From positions 3,224,001-3,288,000 of the forward strand of contig CP018627.1 of the NCBI GenBank assembly GCA_002021875.1: 64,000 nucleotides of DNA. Direction: 5' to 3'. Position 1 is the stretch's first letter, and the number at the start of each line of letters is the position of its first letter. This document shows positions 26,148 to 35,217 of this stretch, in pieces. The position numbers were made by a program, and so were the translations under genes. The notes beneath the pieces were generated by a model that was given only the letters and a program-made list of their open reading frames with translations, did no database searches and had not been told where the DNA came from. The stretch comes from Streptomyces hygroscopicus. GTDB taxonomy: Bacteria; Actinomycetota; Actinomycetes; Streptomycetales; Streptomycetaceae.

Positions 26148-27011
26148 ATGACCACACTTCCCGAGCTTGCCGCCCGGCGCTGTTACAGCGTCGTCAACCC
26201 GCTCCACTCCGCCATCTACTTCGCCCCCGACTTCGGCCAGGAGCTGGCCAAGCTGGGCCTGGAGGACAGCGCGGCCGCCTACTTCGTCGGGCGGGCGGCG
26301 CCGATGGGCCGGGCGGGCGCGGGCACCATCACCGCGACCTTCTTCAATTTCAGCCATGACCTGATCGCCCGCCACATTCCGGCCGCGTGGGACGTGGTCT
26401 CCCCCGAGGCCGCCCTTGAGGCCCGGCTGCGGGCCGCCGACTCGGTGCTGCGGCGGGTGCTGGGCGAGGACGTCATCGCCTCCAAGGAAATGGCCGAGGC
26501 CGCGGAGCTGGCGCTGCGCGCCACGGAGGCGTGTTCACGCCCGGCGCGCCCCCTGTACTCCGCCCACGCCGATCTGCCCGTCCCGGACGCCCCGCATCTG
26601 GCGCTGTGGCACGCCGCCTCGCTGCTGCGCGAACACCGCGGCGACGGCCATCTGATGACCCTGGTCAGCGCCGAGCTCGACGCGGTCGAGGCGCTGGCCT
26701 CCCACACCGCGACCGGGCAGGGCATGTCCACCAAGTGGATCCTGCGGACCCGCGGCTGGAGCGCCGACGAGTGGGAGGCGGCCCGGCAGCGGCTGCGCGA
26801 CCGGGGGGTGCTCACCGCCGACAACGAGCTGACGGAGGCCGGTGAGCGGCTGCGCCAGCACCTCGAGCAGGAGACCGACCGCCTGGACGCGGCGCCGTAC
26901 GAGCACCTGGGCGCCGAGGGCGTGGCCCGGCTGACCGAGCTGGCCACCGCCTTCTCCACCACCGCCCGCGAGAACGGCGCCTTCCCGGCGGACCTCCGCG
27001 GCAAGAGCTGA
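26148..27011 (+). CDS. SCO6745-family conserved protein
   Basis: This 287-residue soluble protein matches, from memory, the actinobacterial SCO6745 family, named after a S. coelicolor gene: an N-terminal RCYSVVNPLHSAIYFAPDF segment, a central region GQGMSTKWILRTRGWSADEW and a C-terminal winged-helix-like portion (RLRDRGVLTADNELTEAGERL). Its function is not established; the C-terminal part resembles the DNA-binding or dimerisation segments of MarR-type proteins. The ATG at 26148 follows a GTAGCGTGCGGCC leader. It is followed by two strong hairpins. Confidence 0.75.
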   Translation: MTTLPELAARRCYSVVNPLHSAIYFAPDFGQELAKLGLEDSAAAYFVGRAAPMGRAGAGTITATFFNFSHDLIARHIPAAWDVVSPEAALEARLRAADSVLRRVLGEDVIASKEMAEAAELALRATEACSRPARPLYSAHADLPVPDAPHLALWHAASLLREHRGDGHLMTLVSAELDAVEALASHTATGQGMSTKWILRTRGWSADEWEAARQRLRDRGVLTADNELTEAGERLRQHLEQETDRLDAAPYEHLGAEGVARLTELATAFSTTARENGAFPADLRGKS

Positions 27012-27033
27012 CGGTCGGCCGACGGGCCCGCCA

Positions 27034-27104
27034 CGCGCCCGTGCCGCGCCCCCCGGGGGGAGCCTTCCAGGAAGGGCTTCCGGGGGAGACGCGGCACGGG
27101 CGCG
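27034..27104 (+). terminator. Long hairpin downstream of the SCO6745-like gene
   Basis: A perfect 15-bp stem pairs 27034-27048 (CGCGCCCGTGCCGCG) with 27090-27104. The 41-base interior itself contains C6G6 and a CCTTCCAGGAAGG palindrome. It starts 22 bp past the stop codon and probably ends transcription. Confidence 0.75.
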
Positions 27105-27120
27105 ACCCGTCCGGCCATCG

Positions 27121-27148
27121 GCCCGGCACGGGACCGCCCGTGCCGGGC
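27121..27148 (+). terminator. Second terminator hairpin
   Basis: GCCCGGCACGGG (27121-27132) pairs perfectly with 27137-27148 around a four-base ACCG loop. Together with the preceding hairpin it forms a double terminator before the small LPFR gene. Confidence 0.75.
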
Positions 27149-27320
27149 GGAGTTTGGCGGGAGCACATCGGGATACCCGCTTGTCGTGCGCGATCGGCCG
27201 TCTGACAACCGGGCGCCCACACCGCGCGCCGCGTACGCCGGCACCAGCCCGTGCGCCGCGTAGCGAACGGTGCCCGGCGGCCGCCGCCGAGCCGCCACCG
27301 ACCGACAGGAGGTATCCACC

Positions 27321-27461
27321 GTGTTCCGTGCCATCGCCGACGTGCTCCGTGCCATCGGTGCCGCCATCGCGACCGTGGTGACGCTCCCCTTCCGCGCCCT
27401 GGCCCGCCTCTTCGGCGGAGCCTCCGACGTGGCGAGCGGGCCGCGCCGCAGGCGGGTGTGA
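27321..27461 (+). CDS. LPFR-motif small protein, 46 residues
   Basis: A GTG at 27321 with a perfect AGGAGGT seven bases upstream opens a 46-codon frame ending in TGA. The peptide is one amphipathic or membrane-inserting helix (VLRAIGAAIATVVTLPFRAL), the LPFR motif, then a Gly/Ser turn and a basic tail PRRRRV. I recall conserved Streptomyces peptides annotated as 'LPFR motif small protein'; their function is unknown. The strong ribosome binding site and isolation between terminators and tex support a real gene. A membrane-associated structural or regulatory role is only a guess. Confidence 0.8.
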   Translation: MFRAIADVLRAIGAAIATVVTLPFRALARLFGGASDVASGPRRRRV

Positions 27462-27602
27462 TGACCGTTTCCGGCTGATACCGGTGTCCGCCCGCTCCGT
27501 ATCCCGACCCTCCCGGCCCGCCGAAAGCGTCGGCCGCGACCGCTTCGTCAGTGCCACCTGCCACAATGCAGGAGCAGTGCATACCGAAAGCGGAGCGTGA
27601 TC

Positions 27603-30014
27603 GTGACGACGTCCATCGAAGGCAGGATCGCCGAGGAACTCGGCGTACGGGAACGGCAGGTCAAGGCCGCCGTCGAGCTGCTCGACGGCGGCTCCACCGT
27701 GCCGTTCATCGCGCGCTACCGCAAGGAAGCGACGGAAATGCTCGACGACGCGCAGCTTCGCTCCCTGGAGGAGCGGCTGCGCTATCTGCGGGAGCTGGAG
27801 GAGCGGCGCGCCGCGATCCTCGAGTCGATCCGCTCCCAGGGCAAGCTGGACGAGGCGCTGGAGGCGCAGATCCTCGCCGCGGACTCCAAGGCCCGGCTGG
27901 AGGACATCTACCTCCCCTACAAGCCCAAGCGGCGTACGAAGGCGCAGATCGCCCGCGAGGCCGGGCTGGAGCCGCTCGCGGACGGGCTGCTGAGCGACCC
28001 GACCGTGGAGCCCACGGCCGCCGCGGCGGCCTTCGTGGACGCCGAGAAGGGCGTCGCGGACGCCGCCGCCGCGCTGGACGGGGCGCGCGCCATCCTCACC
28101 GAGCGGTTCAGCGAGGACGCGGACCTCATCGGCGAGCTGCGTGAGCGGATGTGGGAGCGCGGCCGGGCGGCCACCAAGGTGCGCGAGGGCAAGGAGGAGG
28201 CGGGCGCCAAGTTCGCCGACTACTTCGACTTCGCCGAGCCGTTCACCGAGCTGCCCTCGCACCGGGTGCTGGCGATGTTCCGCGGGGAGAAGGAGGAGGT
28301 CCTCGACCTCTCCCTGGAGCCGGAGGAGCCCTCCGAGGAGACCGGCCCCACCTCCTACGAGCGCTCCATCGCCCACCGCTTCGACATCGCGGACCGTGGC
28401 CGCCCCGCCGACAAGTGGCTGGCCGACACGGTGCGCTGGGCCTGGCGCACCCGCGTCCTGGTCCACCTCGGCATCGATCTGCGGCTGCGGCTGCGGCAGG
28501 CCGCCGAGGACGAGGCCGTCCGGGTCTTCGCCGCCAACCTCCGTGATCTGCTGCTCGCCGCCCCGGCGGGGACGCGCGCCACGATGGGCCTCGACCCCGG
28601 CTTCCGTACGGGGGTGAAGGTGGCCGTGGTCGACGCGACCGGCAAGGTGGCTGCCACGGACACGATCTACCCGCATGTCCCCCGCAACCAGTGGGACCAG
28701 GCCCTCGACAAGCTGGCCGGGCTGGCGCGTGAGCACAATGTGGAGCTCATCGCGATCGGCAACGGCACGGCGTCCCGCGAGACCGACAAGCTGGCGGGCG
28801 AGCTGTGCGGCAGGCATCCCGAGCTGAAGCTCACCAAGGTGATGGTGTCGGAGGCGGGCGCCTCGGTGTACTCGGCCTCCGCCTTCGCCTCACAGGAGCT
28901 GCCGGAGCTCGATGTCTCGCTGCGCGGCGCCGTCTCCATCGCGCGCCGGCTCCAGGATCCGCTGGCCGAGCTGGTCAAGATCGATCCGAAGTCGATCGGC
29001 GTCGGCCAGTACCAGCACGACCTGTCCGAGGTGAAGCTCTCCCGTTCCCTCGACGCGGTCGTCGAGGACTGTGTGAACGGTGTCGGGGTGGACGTCAACA
29101 CGGCCTCCGCCCCGCTGCTCAGCCGGGTCTCGGGCATCGGCACCGGCCTCGCGGAGAACATCGTCTCCCACCGCGACGCCAACGGCCCGTTCGTCAACCG
29201 TAAGGCGCTCAAGGACGTGGCCCGGCTCGGCCCCAAGGCGTATGAGCAGTGCGCGGGCTTCCTGCGCATCCGGGGCGGCGACGACCCACTGGACGGGTCG
29301 AGCGTGCACCCCGAGGCGTATCCGGTGGTGCGCCGGATGGTCACCAAGGCGGGCGGTGACGTGTCCACCCTCATGGGGAACACGGCGGTGCTGCGGGACC
29401 TGCGGCCGGACGAGTTCGTGGACGACGCCTTCGGCCTGCCGACGGTCACCGACATCCTCAAGGAGCTGGAGAAGCCGGGCCGCGACCCGCGTCCCGCCTT
29501 CAAGACCGCGACCTTCAAGGAAGGCGTCGAGAAGATTGGCGACCTGTCGGCCGGGATGATCCTGGAAGGCGTCGTCACCAATGTCGCGGCGTTCGGGGCG
29601 TTCGTCGACGTCGGTGTGCACCAGGACGGCCTGGTGCACGTCTCCGCGATGTCCAAGACGTTCGTCAAGGACCCGCGGGACGTGGTCAAGCCCGGCGACA
29701 TCGTCCGGGTGAAGGTCCTCGACATCGACATCCCGCGCAAGCGGATCTCGCTGACGCTCCGGCTCGACGACGAGGCGGGCGCCGCGTCCGGCGGCCGGGA
29801 CCGCAACCGCTCCGAGGACACCCGCGGCCAGCGCGGCGGGGGCCGTCGCGGCGCACCCCAGCAGCGCCAGGGCGGTGCGCCTCAGCAGCGTCAGGGCGGC
29901 GGCGGTGGGCGCGGCCAGCGCGGCGGAGGCGGAGGCCGCGACGCGGCCCCGGTGAACGGCGCGATGGCCGACGCCCTCCGGCGGGCGGGCCTGCTCGACC
30001 CGAAGAAGCGCTAG
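27603..30014 (+). CDS. tex: Tex-family RNA-binding transcriptional accessory protein
   Basis: This protein of about 803 residues has the Tex order: N-terminal helical domain ([17 protein letters not shown]), YqgF-like RNase H fold ([34 protein letters not shown]), helix-hairpin-helix region ([20 protein letters not shown]) and an S1 RNA-binding domain ([22 protein letters not shown]). It then carries an RGG/Gln-rich disordered tail ([16 protein letters not shown]) ending in [16 protein letters not shown]. Tex binds RNA and affects transcription and RNA turnover; it is usually dispensable. The GTG at 27603 has GGAG seven bases upstream, whereas the GTG at 27597 is too close to it. A strong terminator follows. 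Confidence 0.93.
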   Translation: MTTSIEGRIAEELGVRERQVKAAVELLDGGSTVPFIARYRKEATEMLDDAQLRSLEERLRYLRELEERRAAILESIRSQGKLDEALEAQILAADSKARLEDIYLPYKPKRRTKAQIAREAGLEPLADGLLSDPTVEPTAAAAAFVDAEKGVADAAAALDGARAILTERFSEDADLIGELRERMWERGRAATKVREGKEEAGAKFADYFDFAEPFTELPSHRVLAMFRGEKEEVLDLSLEPEEPSEETGPTSYERSIAHRFDIADRGRPADKWLADTVRWAWRTRVLVHLGIDLRLRLRQAAEDEAVRVFAANLRDLLLAAPAGTRATMGLDPGFRTGVKVAVVDATGKVAATDTIYPHVPRNQWDQALDKLAGLAREHNVELIAIGNGTASRETDKLAGELCGRHPELKLTKVMVSEAGASVYSASAFASQELPELDVSLRGAVSIARRLQDPLAELVKIDPKSIGVGQYQHDLSEVKLSRSLDAVVEDCVNGVGVDVNTASAPLLSRVSGIGTGLAENIVSHRDANGPFVNRKALKDVARLGPKAYEQCAGFLRIRGGDDPLDGSSVHPEAYPVVRRMVTKAGGDVSTLMGNTAVLRDLRPDEFVDDAFGLPTVTDILKELEKPGRDPRPAFKTATFKEGVEKIGDLSAGMILEGVVTNVAAFGAFVDVGVHQDGLVHVSAMSKTFVKDPRDVVKPGDIVRVKVLDIDIPRKRISLTLRLDDEAGAASGGRDRNRSEDTRGQRGGGRRGAPQQRQGGAPQQRQGGGGGRGQRGGGGGRDAAPVNGAMADALRRAGLLDPKKR

Positions 30015-30040
30015 CCCTCCGGGCAACACCCGGTTCGCCT

Positions 30041-30073
30041 CGCCCGGCCTCGCCATGACGGCGAGGCCGGGCG
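30041..30073 (+). terminator. Terminator of tex
   Basis: CGCCCGGCCTCGCC (30041-30054) pairs perfectly with GGCGAGGCCGGGCG (30060-30073) around a five-base ATGAC loop, 27 bp past the tex stop codon. Confidence 0.85.
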
Positions 30074-30085
30074 GCGGCTGCTTTC

Positions 30086-30206
30086 CCCTACCCGCCCCTT
30101 CCCGGCTCCTGTCGATATGCGGCTCCGCCGCGCGTGGGGTCCGCCCCGGGCCCCGGTCCGCAATCGCCGGACGGGCTGAATATCAGCCCGTCCGGCGATT
30201 GCGGAC
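30086..30206. repeat. Mosaic intergenic repeat, copy b, with a 24-bp perfect hairpin
   Basis: After the blocks CCCTACCCGCCCCTTCCCGG and GATATGCGGCTCCGCCGCG shared with copies a, c and d comes a perfect inverted repeat: 30156-30179 pairs with 30183-30206 around ATA. Its arms contain CAATCGCCGGACGGGCTG, a variant of the CAATCGCCGGAGGGGCTGG core repeated in copy c. The remaining gap, 30207-30621, shows no credible gene on either strand. Confidence 0.75.
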
Positions 30207-30621
30207 CCGCCCGAAGGGCGTCCGGCCAGGCCAGGGGGCGGTGGGCTGCCGATCGGGCTCCCTGGGGCCCGTGGAGGTGCCCAAAGCGATCGCCCGAGTG
30301 CGGACGCGGGCTGCCGCGTCAGGGGCCCGGCGCGCCTGCGCGGTCAGCCGGGTGGCGGCGGGGCGCGGGCCGTGCCAGGGACCGGAGCACCCACGCGGTC
30401 AACTGGATGGGAGCGGGCGAGAGCGGGGCGCGGGCCCGCTCACGGGCCGGAAGGCAGGCACTGGTCGGGTCGGGCAGGGCGGGAGTGGCCCGCTCGCGGC
30501 CTATGGCAGGCGTAGGACGCGGCCGGGCGAGCCCCTGGTGAGTGATTCTTCGGCGGCGCGGCGCCCGGCCGGGCCCAGCATCGGGGCACCCGGCGAGAGC
30601 ACATCGGGTCGGCGCGCGCCG

Positions 30622-31665
30622 CTACCGTTCCACGGGGGTGACCCGTACCGCGTCGCTTGTGCGGGCCGTCAGGAAGGACCGGCCGCGGATGGCGCGGGGG
30701 TCAAGGGGGATGTGGTGGGTGCCCGGGTCCAGGACGGCGTCGAAGAGCTCGCGCGCATGGGGCCGGGACAGCCGGTCGAGGCGGTGGGCCATCAGCCTCA
30801 CCCGGCAGGCGGACCCGACCTCGACCACCGCCTCGGCGCCGCCCGCCACCGCCGTCAGGCCGAGGAGGCGGCGGCGGTCGTGCGGGGTGCGGTCCAGGGC
30901 CTGTTCGACCTGGGCCACGAGCAGGGGGACGATCGGGGCGAGCGCGGTGACGCACACCGCGTCGGAGCGCGCCGCCGCGAAGGCGTCCCGGACCGCGTCA
31001 CGCTCGCCCGGGCCCACCGTCGGGCCGAAGACCACCGCACCGTATTTGCGCAGCTCATCCGTGTGGGCGCCCACCGCGTCCAGGGTGATCTCGGCGCCGA
31101 TGCCGATGTTGCGCAGCGCGGCGGCCAGCTTGGCGAGGACGGCGGCGCGCTGTCCGATCAGCAGCGCCCTCGGGCCCGTCGGGACCTCCGGCGCGGGCGC
31201 GCCGTCGGCGGTCAGCAGCCGCTTCAGCGCGGTCCGGTACTGCTCGCCGTGGAAGCGGTAGGGGCCGATGTCGTGGTAGCCGTCGCGCTCGGCGTCCGGG
31301 GTCTCGCCGGTCTGCCAGACGAAGTCACGCCAGACGACGTCCGGGCCGTCCCGCTCGACGACGGCGGTGACGGCCCCGCACTCCAGCCCCTCGCACTCCG
31401 GGCAGCCGTAGATGACGCACCGGCTTCCCTCCAGCGGCGCCTCCGCCTCCAGCAGCAGCCTGCGCACCTGCTCGGCGAGGGCGGAGGGCCCGATGTCGGC
31501 GGCGAGCGGTGAGACCGCGTCGAGGTCGGCGAGGCGCGCCAGCAGGGGCCTGCCGTCCACCACGAAGTCCAGGAAGTCGCGGTGGGTTTGGTACGCGCCA
31601 TCGGCCAGCACACCGCCCGCGCGCATCGCCGGCGCCAGCCCGAACGTCACGTACTCGGAGGTCAT
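30622..31665 (-). CDS. Conserved hypothetical protein
   Basis: I do not recognise the function of this 347-residue soluble protein. The N-terminal half contains a Cys-rich YGCPECEGLECGAVT segment with CxxC-like spacing that could bind a metal, followed by WRDFVWQ and YRFHGEQYRTAL. The C-terminal half is Ala/Leu-rich with GPRALLIGQRAAVLAKLAAAL. It has no signal peptide or membrane segment. The ATG at 31665 lies at the right distance from a TTGGGG sequence. It lies between the long intergenic repeat at 30.1 kb and the BCCT transporter gene, from which a hairpin separates it, so it is probably a single-gene transcript. Confidence 0.7.
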   Translation of the reverse strand: MTSEYVTFGLAPAMRAGGVLADGAYQTHRDFLDFVVDGRPLLARLADLDAVSPLAADIGPSALAEQVRRLLLEAEAPLEGSRCVIYGCPECEGLECGAVTAVVERDGPDVVWRDFVWQTGETPDAERDGYHDIGPYRFHGEQYRTALKRLLTADGAPAPEVPTGPRALLIGQRAAVLAKLAAALRNIGIGAEITLDAVGAHTDELRKYGAVVFGPTVGPGERDAVRDAFAAARSDAVCVTALAPIVPLLVAQVEQALDRTPHDRRRLLGLTAVAGGAEAVVEVGSACRVRLMAHRLDRLSRPHARELFDAVLDPGTHHIPLDPRAIRGRSFLTARTSDAVRVTPVER

Positions 31666-31797
31666 GCCCCAAGTATTCCCGTTACGGGGCGGTATCAGGG
31701 GGAAACCGGCGGTGCGCCGGGCGGCCCGGGTCGCCGCTTACGCCGTGGCGGACGCCATGACCCGTTGCCGGACCGACACAACGTGCGGATACGACGC

Positions 31798-31826
31798 GCC
31801 GCCCGGACCGATCGGATCCGGGCGGC
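31798..31826 (-). terminator. Hairpin downstream of the BCCT gene
   Basis: GCCGCCCGGA (31798-31807) pairs with TCCGGGCGGC (31817-31826) around nine bases, 39 bp past the BCCT stop codon. Confidence 0.65.
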
Positions 31827-31864
31827 AGGTGTCACAGCCGCGCCCTGCGGGGCGGCCGGAGCGG

Positions 31865-33655
31865 CTAGCGGCTCTTGGCGACGGAGGCCCGATCGCCCGG
31901 TCCGTCCGCGCCATCCCCGTCCCCGTCCTCGGACGAGGCGTCGGAGTCGGAGTCGGACGAGGTCGCCGGGCCGATGCGGATCTCGAACTCGCCGTCGTAC
32001 TTCTCATGACCGGCGATGACCGCCATCTCGACGGCCTCCTCGCCCCGTTCGCCCCGCACGATCAGCGGGTCGCGGCGCAGATCCTTCAGCAGCGCCCAGC
32101 ACAACCCCACCATCACCAGCGTGAACGGCGCGGCCACCAGGATCGTCAGGTTCTGCAATCCGGTGAGGGCATCGCCCCCGCCACCGCCGATCAGCAGCAT
32201 CACGGCCGCCACCGCGCCCGTGATCACGCCCCAGAAGATGACGACGAAGCGGGTCGGCTCGAAGGCGCCCTTCTGCGAGAGCGTGCCCATCACGATGGAC
32301 GCCGCGTCGGCGCCGGAGACGAAGAAGATGCCGACCAGGACCATCACCAGCACGCTCATCACGCCGGCGATCGGGTACTGGTCCAGCACTCCGAACAGCT
32401 GCCCCTCGGGGGTCGATTCCTTCCCCAGCCGGCCCGCGGCCTGGAGCTTCATCGACGAGCCGCCGAAAATGGCGAACCAGAGCAGGCTGACGGTGCTCGG
32501 CACCAGGATCACGCCACCCACGAACTGCCGGATGGTGCGGCCGCGGCTGATCCGGGCGATGAACATGCCCACGAACGGCGTCCAGGAGATCCACCAGGCC
32601 CAGTAGAAGACCGTCCAGCTGCTCAGCCAGTCCGCGACCGACTTGCCGCCGGTGGCCTCGGTACGGCCCACCAGCTGCGGCAGATCGCCGATGTACGAGC
32701 CGATCGAGGTCGGCAGCAGGTCGAGGATGATGATCGTCGGACCGGCCACGAAGACGAAGACCGCGAGGAAGAGCGCCAGCACCATATTGATGTTGGACAG
32801 CCACTGGATGCCCTTGGCGACACCCGAGACGGCGGACGCGATGAAGGCGACCGTCAGGATCGCGATGACGGCGACCAGCAGCCCGGTGCCCACGTCGCTC
32901 TTCCAGCCCAGCACCTCGATACCACTGCCGATCTGCAGCGCGCCGAGGCCGAGCGATGCGGCGGAGCCGAAGAGCGTGGCGAAGATGGCCAGGATGTCGA
33001 TGACCCGGCCGGCCCAGCCGTTGGCGTTCTTCGAGCCGATGAGCGGTGTGAAGACCGCGCTGATCGTCTGCCGGCGGCCACGGCGGAAGGTGCTGTAGGC
33101 GATGGCCAGGCCGACGACCGCGTAGATGGCCCAGGGGTGCAGTGTCCAGTGGAAGAGCGTGGTGGACATCGCGGTCTGCATCTTCTCGGCCGCGCTGCTG
33201 GGGTCGGTCCCGGGCGGCGGGGATACGAAGTGCGACAGCGGCTCACTCACGCCGTAGAACATCAGACCGATGCCCATGCCCGCGCTGAACATCATCGCGA
33301 CCCATGAGACGGTGCGGAATTCGGGTTCCTCGCCCTCCTGTCCGAGGGTGATCTTGCCGTAGCGGCTCATGGCCAGCCAGAGGGCGAAGATCACAAATCC
33401 CGACGCGGCCAGGACGAAGGCCCATCCGCCGTTGTGTATGAGCCCGGAGAGCATGCTGTCCGAGACACTCTCCAGAGTGTCGCTGGCAACGGACCCCCAG
33501 ATGACGAAGGCCAGCGTGAGCGCGGCGGATACGCCGAACACCACGCGGTCCGTCCGGGGGGCCGCATGGGGCCCGGTGGAGCCGGCTCCGGGAGTATCCA
33601 CGGTGGCCGGGGGATCGCCGCCGACGTCCCCCGCGCTTGTACCTGTCTGCGGCAC
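31865..33655 (-). CDS. BCCT-family glycine betaine/choline/carnitine transporter
   Basis: This 596-residue protein has twelve hydrophobic helices and both family signatures: GMGIGLMFYGVSEP in TM3-4 and WWISWTPFVGMFIARISRGR in TM8 and the following loop, including the aromatic box tryptophans that bind trimethylammonium groups. It imports compatible solutes such as glycine betaine with Na+ or H+. The C-terminal tail is unusual, rich in Ser, Asp and Glu (TSSDSDSDASSEDGDGDGAD); in other BCCT proteins this tail senses osmotic stress. The GTG at 33655 has AAAGG ten bases upstream. The gene is likely monocistronic, with a hairpin after it. Confidence 0.93.
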   Translation of the reverse strand: MPQTGTSAGDVGGDPPATVDTPGAGSTGPHAAPRTDRVVFGVSAALTLAFVIWGSVASDTLESVSDSMLSGLIHNGGWAFVLAASGFVIFALWLAMSRYGKITLGQEGEEPEFRTVSWVAMMFSAGMGIGLMFYGVSEPLSHFVSPPPGTDPSSAAEKMQTAMSTTLFHWTLHPWAIYAVVGLAIAYSTFRRGRRQTISAVFTPLIGSKNANGWAGRVIDILAIFATLFGSAASLGLGALQIGSGIEVLGWKSDVGTGLLVAVIAILTVAFIASAVSGVAKGIQWLSNINMVLALFLAVFVFVAGPTIIILDLLPTSIGSYIGDLPQLVGRTEATGGKSVADWLSSWTVFYWAWWISWTPFVGMFIARISRGRTIRQFVGGVILVPSTVSLLWFAIFGGSSMKLQAAGRLGKESTPEGQLFGVLDQYPIAGVMSVLVMVLVGIFFVSGADAASIVMGTLSQKGAFEPTRFVVIFWGVITGAVAAVMLLIGGGGGDALTGLQNLTILVAAPFTLVMVGLCWALLKDLRRDPLIVRGERGEEAVEMAVIAGHEKYDGEFEIRIGPATSSDSDSDASSEDGDGDGADGPGDRASVAKSR

Positions 33656-33769
33656 GCAAAAAACCTTTCACTGGGGGTTTGGCTGACGGATTTCCGGCTA
33701 CCCAGGACTCTGAGATGCATGCCAACCGGCCACGGGGTCGGCGTTTTAGTATGCCATCAAGGCGTCATG

Positions 33770-35092
33770 TCAGCATTTGTCCACCGGCTGCCCGGCGGTG
33801 AGGTGGTACGCGGCGCGGCCGTCCAGCAGCAGCGGCACGAGCGCGCGGGCCGACTGGCGCAGCGGTACGAAGGCACCTGCGTCGCCCTTGGCGGGCTTGA
33901 CCGTCACCCCGTGCAGGGCCAGTTCGTCCCGCACCTCGCCGTATTGGGCGGCGTCCAGCCGGTAGCCGCACGGCGGATCCTGCAAGACCGTGCCCTCCTC
34001 CGGCGGTTCGTTGTCCGCGCCGCCGAGGTAGACCGGGCCCCGGTCCGCGTAGCCGGCCAGCCGCGCCGCCGTCGTGGCCGCCTCGATCCGGCCGCGCCGC
34101 TCGGTGATGAAGTCGAAGGCGCCGTTCAGGGCGGCCAGATGGGAGCCCACCCGGCGGCGGTTGTTGACCGCGGGATCGGCCTTCTCGGCATCGGTGAGCG
34201 GGTCGACCCGGGTCTCGACCAGCAGCCCTACGGAGTGCTTGACGCCCGCGGTGTTCCGCAGGATCCGCTCCTGTCCGTCGCCCGCCACCTGCTTGACCGG
34301 CTCCCCGGTCTCGGGGTCGGTCCAGATGCCGTAGACGCCGGTGGTGTGGCCCGCGGCCTCGACGCTGGGGCGCACATAGGTGTCCGACAGGGTCCGCGCC
34401 TCGTGGTGCACCGGGTCCTGGGTGTTGAGGTTGCGCGGCCACAGCGCCAGCAGGTCCTTGACGTAGTACGGGACGTTCGCGCCGTACTCATGCAGGTCGT
34501 AGACGGTGTCCGGGCGCCAGTCGCGGATGACGCCCGCCATCGCGCGGGACTCGGCGGTGGTGAGGGCGACATGGTCGCGGTTGATGTCCACACCGTCGGA
34601 GTTGCCGCGGGTGTCGGCGGCGCGGCCGTCGGGGTTGGCGGTCGGGACGACGAGGACCTGAGTGCGCTCCAGGAAGCGTCGCGTCCGGCGGTCCTCGGCG
34701 TAGGCGAGGTCGCGGACGGTGGACAGACACGCCTCCCGGCCGGAGGGCTCGTCGCCGTGCTGGGAGCAGATCAGCAGCAGGACGTTGCCGCGTGCCGCTC
34801 TGCCCGGGTCGGCGGGTGCGGCCGGGGCGCCGATCCGCACCAGCCGCAGCGGGCGCCCCTGCGCGGTGGCGCCGATCCGGTCGACGGCCACGCGCGGGGC
34901 GGACTTGTCGACGGCCGCGAGGAAGTCCGCCTCCTCGGCCTGGGTGGTCCACCGTGCGCCATGGCTGATCTCGAACCCCGTACGCGGCGGACGCTGTTCG
35001 GCTCGCGCGGGCGCGCTGAGGAACGACCCGGTCAGCAGCGCACCGATCGCGCCGCAGGCGGCGCTGCGGATGAGGGGTGACCGCGAGAACAC
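33770..35092 (-). CDS. Secreted M14 zinc carboxypeptidase
   Basis: This 440-residue precursor has a Sec signal peptide (residues 1-31, ending SAPARA) and an M14 domain with zinc ligands His112 and Glu115 (HGDEPSG) and His201 (DLHEYG), the substrate arginine region INRDH, and the catalytic Glu293 (LLVETRVD). It would remove C-terminal residues from peptides outside the cell. The start is GTG at 35092, six bases after a perfect AGGAGG; the longer reading from 35206 would cross the terminator hairpin and lacks a proper signal peptide. The next gene upstream encodes another secreted peptidase. Confidence 0.92.
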   Translation of the reverse strand: MFSRSPLIRSAACGAIGALLTGSFLSAPARAEQRPPRTGFEISHGARWTTQAEEADFLAAVDKSAPRVAVDRIGATAQGRPLRLVRIGAPAAPADPGRAARGNVLLLICSQHGDEPSGREACLSTVRDLAYAEDRRTRRFLERTQVLVVPTANPDGRAADTRGNSDGVDINRDHVALTTAESRAMAGVIRDWRPDTVYDLHEYGANVPYYVKDLLALWPRNLNTQDPVHHEARTLSDTYVRPSVEAAGHTTGVYGIWTDPETGEPVKQVAGDGQERILRNTAGVKHSVGLLVETRVDPLTDAEKADPAVNNRRRVGSHLAALNGAFDFITERRGRIEAATTAARLAGYADRGPVYLGGADNEPPEEGTVLQDPPCGYRLDAAQYGEVRDELALHGVTVKPAKGDAGAFVPLRQSARALVPLLLDGRAAYHLTAGQPVDKC

Positions 35093-35159
35093 GAAGGACC
35101 TCCTGGGGGGAGAGGGATACGAGGGTGATGTCGGTGCCGGCGTCCTGCCACGGCCCGCC

Positions 35160-35210
35160 GCCGGTGGGTGCCGCGCCGCCACTGGCTGTGGCGGCGCGGC
35201 ACCCACCGGC
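35160..35210 (-). terminator. Very strong terminator of the S15 peptidase gene
   Basis: A perfect 23-bp stem (35160-35182 with 35188-35210) closes a five-base TGGCT loop, starting seven bases past the S15 stop codon and ending 67 bp before the M14 start. Confidence 0.85.
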
Positions 35211-35217
35211 GCGAGGC

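Noticed and set aside
30207..30621. Possible small genes in the gap before the conserved hypothetical protein
   Set aside because: Frames are short or antisense-like, with no ribosome binding site and no recognisable motif.
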